Made by a program: the position numbers and the translations under genes. A model generated the notes under the pieces. The model had not been told where the DNA came from. It searched no databases and worked only from the letters and a program-made list of their open reading frames with translations. A DNA stretch of 64,000 nt from Silene conica (taxonomy: Eukaryota > Streptophyta > Magnoliopsida > Caryophyllales > Caryophyllaceae): the NCBI GenBank assembly GCA_029255685.2, contig CM055317.2, positions 74,327,460 to 74,391,459 on the forward strand. The letters run 5' to 3'. How positions within the stretch are numbered: the stretch's first letter is position 1; every line of letters starts with the position of its first letter. Below are positions 44,401 to 53,770 of the stretch, piece by piece.

Positions 44401-45486
44401 GGATCAATTGATGAAAAACCCCTTTAATGTTACACTTTTTAAAACTTAACACCTTATGAAAAAAAATTTCAAACTTAATACCTTAATGTGAACTCCGTTC
44501 ACATTTTGGTACCTTAAGTGACTTCCGGCAAAAAAAAAAATGTGAAGTACCCATTTTGCCCCTGCCTTTATATCCCTATTGTAAAAACAAAACTCACTCA
44601 ATTCTCTATAGTTATGTGGAAGATGAGAAACTTCAACTATTTCATCTTTGCCATTCTTCAAATTTTGTATCTCTAACTTCCATTTCTTCCTTTCTTCCTT
44701 AAAAAATTGCAAATCTTCTTTCAAAATGGATACTTCACTTCCTAGGTCGTTCTTCTCCTTTATTAGCTCACAAATAACATCCTTTTGCCACTCAGTTTGA
44801 GATTCTTCAACCCATCTAAAAAAATTACAACCACGAAAATTTGTTTCTGGGTTGTAAAATTTGCAAGCTTCAAACAATCTTCCCGGATTAGACCGAGTCC
44901 AAGACTTGCATCGACGAACTGGGATGCCGCAGAAGCATTTTCGTGGAACATGAGCAGATGATTTTGACGAAGAATCTGACCCTGACTTACTCATCGATAT
45001 TTCCTGAAAAATCAATTCAAAATTTACCCCCAAATTTACGAACCCTAATTACAAAAAATAAGACTAAAAACTAACCATTTTCGTGGAACATCAACATATA
45101 CAGAAATTAAAGACTAAAATAAAAGATAAATTAATTACCTTAATTACCTTTTGGAGAAGAAAGATGTGAAATAAGGGTCTTCCACTTGAGAGATGAAGAT
45201 ATAAAGATATGAAGAAATTAAGAAATGAAATAGGAATGACAAGTACTTTAATAGAGATGAAGAGGAGAAGTAGAAGACAAAAAAGGGTAAAATGGGCAGA
45301 AAAAACTGAATTTGGAAGGAAAATTAAAAAGTTGACGGAATATCACATTTTTTTTTGACGGAAGTCACTTTGAGGTACCAAAATGTGAACGGAGTTCACA
45401 TTAAGGTATTAAGTTTGAAATTTTTTTTCATAAGGTGTTAAGTTTTAAAAAGTGTAACATTAAAGGGGTTTTTCATCAATTGATCC
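44401..45486. mobile_element. Long-TIR element carrying a GRF zinc-finger ORF (inner of a nested pair)
   Basis: Ends GGATCAATTGATGAAAAACC / reverse complement of the same, continuing as ~150-bp near-identical inverted repeats (TTTAATGTTACACTTTTTAA, CTTAACACCTTATGAAAAAA, TAATGTGAACTCCGTTCACA, TTTTGGTACCT). Target duplication TTTCTAAA plus A/G (44392-44400, 45487-45495), 8 of 9 bases identical. The interrupted copy can be compared with the intact right TIR of the outer element, which confirms the junctions. Probable Mutator superfamily. Confidence 0.8.
44446..44994 (-). CDS. Small GRF-type zinc-finger protein inside a transposon
   Basis: 183 codons from ATG 44994 (MSKSGSDSSS). Residues ~14-60 form a zf-GRF domain: C-x-CG near KCFCGIPVRRCKSW, then NPGRLFEACKFYNPETNFRGCNFFRWVEE. 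A coiled-coil-like helix follows (~65-125; EKNDLGSEVSILKEDLQFF, rich in E/K/L). The last ~40 codons run into the element's right-hand inverted repeat. In the family, zf-GRF binds single-stranded nucleic acid; small plant versions with a coiled coil are abundant and often repeat-associated (from memory). An acceptor TTTTTCAG just before the ATG suggests a 5' leader intron starting near 45075-45150. It may be a captured host gene or the element's own protein. Confidence 0.65.
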   Translation of the reverse strand: MSKSGSDSSSKSSAHVPRKCFCGIPVRRCKSWTRSNPGRLFEACKFYNPETNFRGCNFFRWVEESQTEWQKDVICELIKEKNDLGSEVSILKEDLQFFKEERKKWKLEIQNLKNGKDEIVEVSHLPHNYRELSEFCFYNRDIKAGAKWVLHIFFFAGSHLRYQNVNGVHIKVLSLKFFFIRC

Positions 45487-46758
45487 TTTCTAAAGTTACT
45501 CCCTTATAAGTTTGTTTTTTTAAATTACTCCCTTAAGTTTGTCTCAGGTCAAAAATTGCTACCAATTTGCAGCTCCGACGAGTTTTTGCGTCAATTTTGG
45601 AATTTTACCTCTATTTCCCTAAATTTATGACTAAATTGCCCCTGAGTTTTACTCTATTATGTTATAAGTTTTGCTTCTCCAAACTATATTTACCAATATC
45701 TTCATCTCTACCTAATTCCTCACTATATAATTTACCCAATCTTTTCATTAAAAGTAATTTGTCAATCTACTTGCTCAACTTTTGAAGTTTCCATTTTTTT
45801 CAAGGTAAGTAAATCTTTGATTTGGGTATGTGAATCATATTATTGTTGTATTGAATTGAAATTTGAAATTAAATTGAAATTAGGGTTCTCTATATTCATC
45901 AAAACTGAGATTGTATTGAATTGAATTGAATTGAAATTAGGGTTTGAATTGATTTGGGTATTTTTTTTTTTTCATCTTTCTGATTTGGGAAAAAAAATCT
46001 TCTAGAACAGAAGGGCAATGTCGAATTCATTATTGTTGGCTGGTTCTAGAAAACCCCTTAAATCTTCGAGTTTGATTGAGATTAATTTGCGAAAATTAGG
46101 ATTCGATTTCAAAATTTCAAAATTAGGGTAAAATGAAAGGTCATGGGTTTGTTGGGTTGGGTAAACACACATAAGGGCAATGTCGTCCATTCCATATATT
46201 TTTCACCGTAAAACGTAATTGGTAGCAATTTTTGACCTGAGACAAACTTAAGGAAGTAATTTAAAAAAACAAATTTATAAGGGAGTAATTTTAGAAAAGT
46301 GAAACATATAAGAGAGTAATTATTAATTTACTCATTTTTTTATAATCAACTCTACTATCTAATATTACTTCCCCCTAACTTTTCATGTCGGATATATTTA
46401 TATACATACTACTCCTAATTTAAATAGGGGGTTGCGAAAGGTCGTCAACGTTTTGCGAAAAATCGTCGACGTTTTTTATAAAAAAGACTAACATTACCCT
46501 TTACCCTCTCTCTCTCTAAAATATTCTCCCAAACCAAAACCCGACAAAAACAACAATTAAAATAAATCGGAATTAACAACGAACAACAACATCAAACAAC
46601 GACAACGATTCAATGTCAAAAAACGATTCATCGATAAATAATTTTTATTTGAATTATTATTTATTGAATTTCATGTTTAAGCCATTTAGTTCATATTAGG
46701 TTGAATTACATGTAGAAGTCATTGAATACGACACACTATAGGATCGAAATTTTGTTTT

Positions 46759-46971
46759 GGACTTGAAAAATTCTCGTCCTTAGTAGGTGAGGACGTGAAA
46801 AGTACACGTCCTCAGTGGGTGAGGACGGCTACATTCCACGTCCAAAGCTGGTAAGGACGTGTGATATTCACGTCCATGTTGGGGTAGGACGTGAATAGTA
46901 CACGTCCCTTCATGGTTTGGACGTGTACTATTCACGTCCATATATGGTGAGGACGACCAATTTTCAAGTCC
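46759..46971. repeat. Palindrome array 1: seven 21-bp units at exact 32-bp spacing
   Basis: Units start at 46759, 46791, 46823, 46855, 46887, 46919 and 46951. The form is GGACGTG-N7-CACGTCC with perfect arms in units 2, 4, 5 and 6. Loops include AAAAGTA, TGATATT, AATAGTA and TACTATT; the last two are reverse complements, so units 5 and 6 are mutually inverted. Spacers are 11 bp and less conserved (often ending GGTGA/GGTAA). Confidence 0.9.
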
Positions 46972-47170
46972 CTTATTTTTCCGTCATTTTATTAAGTTTT
47001 AAACATAAATTTAGATTTTTTAACACAAAATTAACAAATTTTTATACAATTAAATATAAACTACCCATTTTAATACAAAATTAACAACTTTTAATGAAAA
47101 AATAATAACTTTTAACTATTAAAATTGAAAATATACGGTTAAAACGAAAAAAAAAATCCAAACCATGGAG

Positions 47171-47479
47171 GGACATGTAGATTTCACATCCCAACCATGT
47201 AGGGACATGTAAATTTCACATCTCAACCATGTAGGGACATGTAGATTTCACATCCAAACCATGGATGGACATGAAATCCACATGTCCATACCTTATGAAG
47301 CCGTGAAAACCTCACGTCCAATACCACCAAGGACGTGGGTTTCACACGTCCTGACCCTCTATGGACGGTTATCCCCCACATCCTAACCTCCCTAGGACGT
47401 ACATCCCCCACGTCCTCACCCCACATGGACGTTTATCCCACACGTCCCTCACTATGAGGGACGTTCATCCCGCACGTCC
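47171..47479. repeat. Palindrome array 2: ten 21-bp units at exact 32-bp spacing
   Basis: Units start at 47171 and then every 32 bp to 47459. The early units are GGACATG-N7-CACATCC types; the later ones return to GGACGTG-N7-CACGTCC (perfect at 47331) or GGACGT-...-CACGTCC. Spacers often contain CCATG. The array is not in 32-bp register with array 1 (220 bp between the last unit start of array 1 and the first of array 2). Confidence 0.9.
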
Positions 47480-48103
47480 TATCCCTCCCTCAATCGGATT
47501 TTCAACCCTTTTCGATTCATTCAATCTATGCAATAATAACAACTAACAACAACAACAATACTACCAACAATAAGAATAACAATAACAATAACAACAAACA
47601 AGAATAACGACAACAAACAATAACACAAATTCAATAGAAAAATTGAAAAAATAACAAAAACAACAAAAACGTCGGTGGTGGTCCTCGGCGATGGTGCTTG
47701 AGGTGGTGGTGGTGTTGTGTCGGAGTTGTGGTGGTGCGTGAGGTGATGGTGGTGTGTCGTGGGTGGGAGGGGTTTGGGTGGGTTTAGAGAGTTTTGAATT
47801 TGGGAGGTTTTTGGGAAAGGGCAAGAATGTCTTTTTTTTGAATTTCGTCGACGATTTTTCGCAAAACGTCGACGACCTTAATTCGCGATTCGGTTTAAAT
47901 AGGTGTATTGTCAAATATTACGTACTCATTAAAGTAATAATCAACTTAACTGTCTAATATTACATATAAAGTACTACTCTAAAAATATTTACGTGAGATA
48001 CATTTACTACTCCAAATTAAATTAGGAATGTGAGATACGTTTACTACTCCAAATTTAATTAGGTGTAGTAAGATTATGGATTCAACTAAAAAAATTATTT
48101 AAA

Positions 48104-48722
48104 CTAGTTTTAACCCCGTGCAAAAATGCACGGGGTCGTTTTAATAATATTTTTATTTTAAATAGTTCTATTAATAATCCAAATATATTTTTGATAATTA
48201 AATTTTAGACTATATGCATGCATGCTATAATTGATTAAGATTTTTGTAATATCATTAACATTGTAAGTATTTTTTTGACGTTATTGTTATTTTAATTTAG
48301 TACTGTCATGAAAATTGTACTTGAAATTTCGATCGTATTTTTATCATTTTCTGTAATTTGTTACATTTTTCTATCAATTGCTGTAATTTTAGTTAGTATT
48401 TATTATAATTATGATTTTTTATTTTAATATTGATTGTTAGTCATAAATCATTATTTAATAATTATGTACAAATCAACATCGACAATACGTTATAAATATA
48501 ATCGTTTACGTATAAATTATTGTTTACGAAATAAATCAGAATTAGTACGTAATAATAACACAACTAATAAAACGCAAACATTTATTAGATAATTAATTCA
48601 GTAAATAACAATGCGGGTCCCATCATAATTGAATTAGAAAAAAAAAAAGATAAATGATGGATTAATGACGTGGATTCACTATTATTCATTAAATGTTTCT
48701 GTATTAATATAGATAAGATAGA
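48104..48722 (-). mobile_element. Non-autonomous Helitron (619 bp)
   Basis: Minus strand 5' end TCTATCTTATCTATATTAAT preceded by A. The 3' end is a 10-bp-arm hairpin (ACCCCGTGCA / TGCACGGGGT, 48113-48136) followed by TAAAACTAG and then T, i.e. CTAG at the terminus with insertion between A and T. No terminal inverted repeats or target duplication, as expected for Helitrons. AT-rich interior, no ORF. Confidence 0.8.
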
Positions 48723-50940
48723 TAGTTTAAAAAGGTTAGGTGTAAAACGCGGATGTTACATTAGAAACTTTATTTATAATCAATTTTACTGTTTAATATT
48801 TAGAACTGTGATATATTGTCAAAATCTTAATTAAAATCTAAAAGACTTTCTTTGTTCTTCTAAATTCTAGATGTGAGATGTATAGTTAATCCTAATTAAA
48901 ATATTATGTGCTCATAAAATTAATAATCAACTTTATTGTTTCATCTTTTGATTTATTAGCTACGTTAATTGGCACTTGAATGACTCATTTTTTCCTTTAG
49001 ATAATAGTTTTGAGAGGTTAAATAAGTAAAACAAAACAAACAAAATTAATTTTTATTTGGGGTAAAAATGAGATTTCAAAAGTAGATGTTACTTTTCTGT
49101 TAGGTGAATTAACTTTTTAAATGGAGAGGGAGGCTAAGTGTGGTTATTTCGTAAGGAGAGTGACTTAGATATTATAGGTTTGTATTAGGGCTACAATAAG
49201 GGTGCTAATAATGAGTTTGATGGTTATTTGAGGTTAGAATAAGAATGACTGCATCAGATTTGGTAGTCAATGTTTATGGTAGGTTTGTGGATATTATGTT
49301 ACTTTGACTTAAAATAGTAAATTAATTTAATTAGGTATTCTTAAAAACGGATTTTCTAAAATGTGTCCTAAGGGCACATGATAAAGCGCTAAGTAAGGAA
49401 AGATTGTTGAGAATATATCATGATAAATTAGAGTTGAAATTCATATTTACCATAATAAGTGAAATAATCTTGAAAATATTTCCTTACTTGACTTCTTATC
49501 ATGTGCACCTAGGGCACATGTTAGAAATAACCCTCTAATATTATCTACTTTAAACACTGTTTTATATCTTATTTCCATTCTTTCTACCCCGAATTTTTCA
49601 GCTGGATATATTATTACTCCTACTTCAAATAGTAAAATAATTTAAATAAGTACTTTTTAAAAGTTGGACTTTATTTTATAATCAAGTTTACCGTCTAATG
49701 TTATCTACTTTAAAATTGTTATATATCTTATTTTCATCGTCTAATATTATCTACTTTAAAAATTGTTATATATCTTATTTCCATTATTTCTTCCCTTAAT
49801 ATATCCATGTGGGATATATTGTTACTCTAAATTGTTTTACATCTTATTTCCATTTTTTCTTCCCCTAATTTTTCTATGTGAGATATATTGTAACTCTTAC
49901 TTAAAATAGTAAAGTAACGTTAATAGGTACTTTCAAAAAAGTTGGACTTTATTTTATAATCAACTCTACCATCTAATATTATTTACTTTAAAAATTGTTT
50001 TATATCTTATTTCTATTTTTCTTCCCCTAATATTTCGATATGGGATATATTGCTAATTCTAACTAAAATCTAAAATTACTTAAATAGATAATTTAAAAAA
50101 GTTAGATACTATCACGTCGCTCGAAAAAAACTTCAAATGTATATTGTGGGATATATTGTTAATCATAAGTACAATATTACGTACTCATAAAATTAATAAT
50201 AAATTATTTATGTGAAATAAGTTTACTACTCCTAATTTAATTAGGTGTAGTCTCATGTAAAATATTAGGGGATTTATAATCAATCGTGGAATATATTCAT
50301 ATATTGTTAATCTTAATTAAAATCTAAAAAAATTTCTTTGTTGTTCTAATTTTTAGATGTAGGATATATTGTTAATCTTAATTGAAATATATATTAGGTA
50401 CTCATAAAAGATAATAATCAACTTTATCTTTTTTTTTCTCTCCTAATATTTAGATGTGGGGATATACTCTTAATCTTAATTAAAATCTAAAAAAATTTCT
50501 TTGTTCTTCTAATTTTTAGATGTGGGATAAAATTAATAATAAACTTTATCTTATTTTTTCTTTCTCTCCTAATATTTAGATGTGGGATATATTGTTAATC
50601 TTAATTAAAATTTAATAAAATTCTTTTGTTCTTCTAATTTTTAGTTGTGAGATAAATTGTTAATCCTAACTAAAATATTACGTACTCATAAAATAAATAA
50701 TCAACTTTAGTGTCTAATATTATTTATAACTCTAAAATTGTTTTATACCTTTTTTTTTATACTTTATCTCCTAATATTTAGACGTGGGATATAGTGTAAG
50801 CTTATTTAAAATCTAAATAACCTTTTTTTTGTTCTTCTAATTTTTAGATGTGGGATATATTTTTAATTCTAATTATTATAATATTAGGTACTCATAAAAT
50901 TAATAATCAACTTTTTTTCTTTCTCCCCTAATATGTACAT
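48723..50940. repeat. AT-rich region of degenerate repeated blocks
   Basis: No gene. A phrase like TTTAGATGTGGGATATATTG...TTAATCTTAATTAAAATCTAAA...TTCTTTGTTCTTCTAA recurs, in whole or part, around 48790-48890, 50260-50360, 50450-50530, 50560-50660 and 50800-50870. Another phrase, CTAATATTATCTACTTTAAAAATTGTT, recurs around 49540-50000. The spacing is irregular (roughly 100-300 bp). Confidence 0.6.
49349..49533. mobile_element. MITE-like inverted-repeat element
   Basis: Left end TTTTCTAAAATGTGTCCTAAGGGCACATGATAA (with GCGCTAAGTAAGG inside) pairs with the reverse complement of the right end, TTTCTAACATGTGCCCTAGGTGCACATGATAA (with AGTCAAGTAAGG). The inverted repeats are therefore ~45 bp. No target duplication was resolved. 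Confidence 0.65.
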
Positions 50941-50945
50941 GTGGG

Positions 50946-51495
50946 ATTAAAGTTGGTAGTGGGTCGTGCTGGGCCGGCCTGCGTGCCAGCCCACAGTGTC
51001 GAAACCTATAAAATGGTCCGTTCGTGCCGTACTTTTTGGCCCACCGTGTCGGGTCGTGCCTGGCCCGGTGACTGAAAGCCCAGTTGCGGCCCACCCATGG
51101 CACGGTGGATTTGCGTGCCGTGACGTGCCTGGCCCATGGGCCGATCGTGCCATGTTCATGGGCCGGCCCGCGTGCTACATTTTTTTTTTTAAAAAAAATA
51201 TTTTTTACTTGTTCACTTGTTTTATTGTATTTTTAATGTATACGATTTAATCAAATAATTAAGAAACGATGAAAAAAAAGAATTTGTTATTAAACGATTA
51301 AGAAACGATGTTGAAAAAATATCTCAATCTTTTATTAAAAAAGTATGAAACGATAAAAGTTTACAAGTTGCCATCTCTAGAACAGCCTAATAAAGCCCAC
51401 TGTGCCTCAGACCGGGCCGATCGTGTCGGGCCTGCGTGCATGTTGCGTGCCATGGCTTGTCGTGCTTCGTGTCGTGTCATGCCTAGGCACGGATT
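50946..51495. mobile_element. GC-rich hAT-like non-autonomous element (borders approximate)
   Basis: An abrupt GC-rich island in AT-rich DNA, full of GGGCCGGCC, GTGCCGTG and CGGGTCGTGCC-like subterminal repeats in both orientations (50950-51180 and 51390-51490). TAAAGTTGG near 50947 and CCATCTCTA near 51371-51379 look like hAT tips. No target duplication is visible, so borders are guesses. Confidence 0.45.
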
Positions 51496-51509
51496 TTTCG
51501 AAAATTGCA

Positions 51510-51602
51510 TTTACCCTCCCCTTCGCTTCCCTCCCCTCCCCTCCCCTCCCTTTCTCTTCCCTCCTTTTCCCTCCCCTACCTTTCCCTCCTTTTCCCTCCA
51601 CT
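51510..51602 (+). repeat. Polypyrimidine tract (CCCTC/CCCCT)n
   Basis: About 90 bp of C/T only, with few exceptions (TCCCTCCCCTCCCC, CTCCTTTTCCCTCC), i.e. strand-asymmetric simple sequence. Confidence 0.85.
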
Positions 51603-51849
51603 CAATTGAATAGAATTTAGCGAAATTAAATAGAGTTAAAATAAGAGTTTTTTTGTGAAAAGATTACTTGAATTAAACTGAACGAAACTAAATTGTAGCG
51701 GTAAGTAGATTTAAAACGAGATAAATTAAGCCAGAAAGAACATGACGATTTGGACACCGTAGATTGTAAAAGGGTCAAATAATTTGTTGCGTTTTTATAG
51801 AACAAAATGGTGTTAAGAATTAAAAAACCTACTTGCTAAATCCCGCACG

Positions 51850-53609
51850 CTAATTTGCTTAATCCAACACTTTTTCTACCCTTAATTCTTGACACAAAAT
51901 TTTATTTTGTTTCCCGCGATGTTGTATTCAATGAGTCTATCTATCCTTTTGCTGACCATGTCTCGGTTCCCGGGTCCTCCCCATCTCCTTTTCTTGATGA
52001 CCCCTTAGCTTCAATGGAACCCATACCTTTGATCCTTTCCCGACACAACCATAGGAGGGGGTGATCCTAGCCCAGACACGAGGGTAGTTGGGCAGAATCC
52101 AGAGGGTGCAGAGATGATGCAGTTGAAGACGGATGATGTCGTGAATACATGTGATGATGTGAATACGAGTGCTGCCACGAGTGATGTTGTCACAGTCAAT
52201 GACGGTAATCCGGGGGTACAGGGACTATGCAGTCGACTTCTAATGTCGAAAACAATGTGGGGAAATGCCATCGAAAAAAGTTCCTCAATTCGCGTCTTAC
52301 CGGTTATGTACTCGAGCCTACTCGCAATCCATCCCCATCTTCTAGCTCATCGACTTTCGCTCCGTCGTCTTCAGGTACGCCTTACACTTTAGCAAATTAT
52401 ATTAATTATAATTCTTTTCGGAGCGCCATCGTCAGTTTATTGCAGCTGTCACGACCGAAATTGAACCACCATCTTTTAAAGAAGCTATTTGAGACAACGA
52501 GTGGTGTGCGACTGTGAAGGCCGAAATTGATGCCCTTGAACACAATGAAACATGGGAGCTCACTGACCTTCCTAGTGACAAAAAGGCTCTTGGTTGTCGT
52601 TCGGTATATAAAATTAAATACAAGTCTGACGGTAGTGTGGAACGATTTAAAGCTCGTCTTGTTGTTTTTGGTAATCATCAGGTCGAAGGTTTGGATTACG
52701 ATGAAACATTTGCACCTGTGGTTAAGATGGCTACTGTTCGAGCTCTCTTAGCTGTTGTTACTGTTAAAAATTGGGAATTACATAAGATGGACGTGTACAA
52801 TGTGTTCTTACATGGGGATCTTAACGAGAAGGTGTATATGAGCCTTCCATCGGGTTTCAGTCGAGGCAAGGAGGGCAAGGTATGTCGTTTGAAGAAATCA
52901 TTATAAGGTCTACGCCAAGCACCGCGGTGTTGGTACGCTAAACCTGTCACTGCATTAAAGAATTTTGGGTTTGTTCAATCTTATTCCGACTCTTTCCGGA
53001 TGGTGTGACTCAGACTGGGGAGGTTGTCCCACTTCGCGATGCTCTCTTATTGGTTGGTTCGTAACTCTTGGTGGTTCTCCCATATCCTTGAAACCAAGAA
53101 GCAGCAAACGGTCTCTCTCTTCCGCTGAAGCGGAATATCGGTCCATGGCTCAATTAGTGTGTGAACTTAAATGGCTCAAGGGTCTCTTGACTTGTCTCGA
53201 TGTCACTTTCGATGCTCCTATTTCTATTTTCTCGGATAGCAAGTCGGCTCTGGATTTGACCCGCAATTCGGTTTTTTATGAGCGTACCAAACATATTGAG
53301 ATTGATTGCCATTTCATTCGGGACGTGATTACTGATGGTTTGGTTACTCCGCGACACGTCTCCACTAATGAGCAACTCGCTGATGTCTTTACAAAGGCTT
53401 TGGGTGTTCCTCAGTTTCTTTATCTTCTCGGCAAACTGGGCATTCTCGACCTTCATGCTCCAGTTTGAGGGGTATTAGGATTATTAATATTGGACTTATA
53501 TTAGTTATGTTCAAGCCCAATCCAAGACGGAGTCCGTCTATGTAATGTATTTAAGCGCGTTAAGGCCAGTAATAACACAACACACACAATTACAACTCTT
53601 AACAAACAA
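51850..53609 (+). pseudogene. Degenerate Ty1/copia polyprotein fragment with 3' LTR remnant
   Basis: Broken frames in copia order. The integrase C-terminal motif KFYFVSRDVVFNESIYPF is at ~51890-51950. The reverse transcriptase start ([55 protein letters not shown]) is at 52514-52906, ending in a stop. A jump then leads to RNase H (GWCDSDWGGCPTSRCSLIGW, SSAEAEYRSMAQ, TKHIEIDCHFIRD, QLADVFTKAL), 52965-53468. The RT catalytic YVDD block and most of the palm are missing, so an internal deletion has joined the two halves. A GAGGGG polypurine tract precedes a probable LTR starting at 53473. The 5' LTR and gag are absent. Confidence 0.85.
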
Positions 53610-53770
53610 AGTAGGTTTTTTTATAAATTAATTCCATATTTTTCTTTTTTAGTGACTCATACATTTATTTAAAAATACAAAATAAAAGAAAGTAGATGTG
53701 ATGACGTGAACGTACAAAATTACACCTAATGTTCTTGTATTCTTGTGTTCTTGTATTGACATAGATAAGA

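Larger units (their letters stand above)
44356..46333. mobile_element. Long-TIR Mutator-like element (outer of a nested pair)
   Basis: Perfect 9-bp target duplication ATTTTTTTA at 44347-44355 and 46334-46342. Long inverted ends: the right end 46333-46205, read in reverse complement, gives GAGTAAATTAATAATTACTC, then TTATATGTTTCACTTTTCTAAAATTACTCCC, then GACAAACTT/GACCTGAGACAAA. The left end shows the same series but is split at TTTCTAAA by the element 44401-45486, resuming at 45496 (TTACTCCCTTATAAGTTTG ... CAGGTCAAAAATTGCTACC). No recognisable ORF in the 45600-46200 interior. Confidence 0.8.
46428..47893. mobile_element. Mutator-like element with palindromic-repeat arrays
   Basis: 9-bp target duplication TTTAAATAG at 46419-46427 and 47894-47902. 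Inverted ends: left AGGTCGTCAACG-TTTTGCGAAAAATCGTCGACG; right, read in reverse complement, CGCGAATTAAGGTCGTCGACG-TTTTGCGAAAAATCGTCGACG. No convincing ORF; the interior is dominated by two arrays of a 21-bp inverted repeat (46759-46971, 47171-47479). Left of the right TIR is a G/T-rich GGTGGT stretch (47670-47790). Confidence 0.8.
43265..53770 (-). mobile_element. Hypothetical large Helitron enclosing a nested-insertion block
   Basis: On the minus strand a Helitron-like 5' terminus A|TCTTATCTATGTCAATACA lies at 53770. A Helitron-like 3' terminus lies at 43265: a degenerate hairpin (CCCGGTTGCACGGG) followed by ...CACTAA|T. The 5' tip resembles that of the complete small Helitron at 48722 (TCTATCTTATCTATATTAAT). 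Everything between is repeats and transposons, with no host gene. No Rep/helicase ORF was found, so it would be non-autonomous. The two ends may belong to different elements. Confidence 0.3.

Noticed and set aside
46759-47479. CRISPR-like regular array
   Set aside because: The spacing is regular, but the genome is a plant nucleus, the units are divergent palindromes in a transposon with TIRs and TSDs, and there are no cas genes. Not a CRISPR.
47561-47957. ORFs in the G/T-rich part of the palindromic element
   Set aside because: Low-complexity repeats (GGTGGT, AACAAC) create open frames without domain content.
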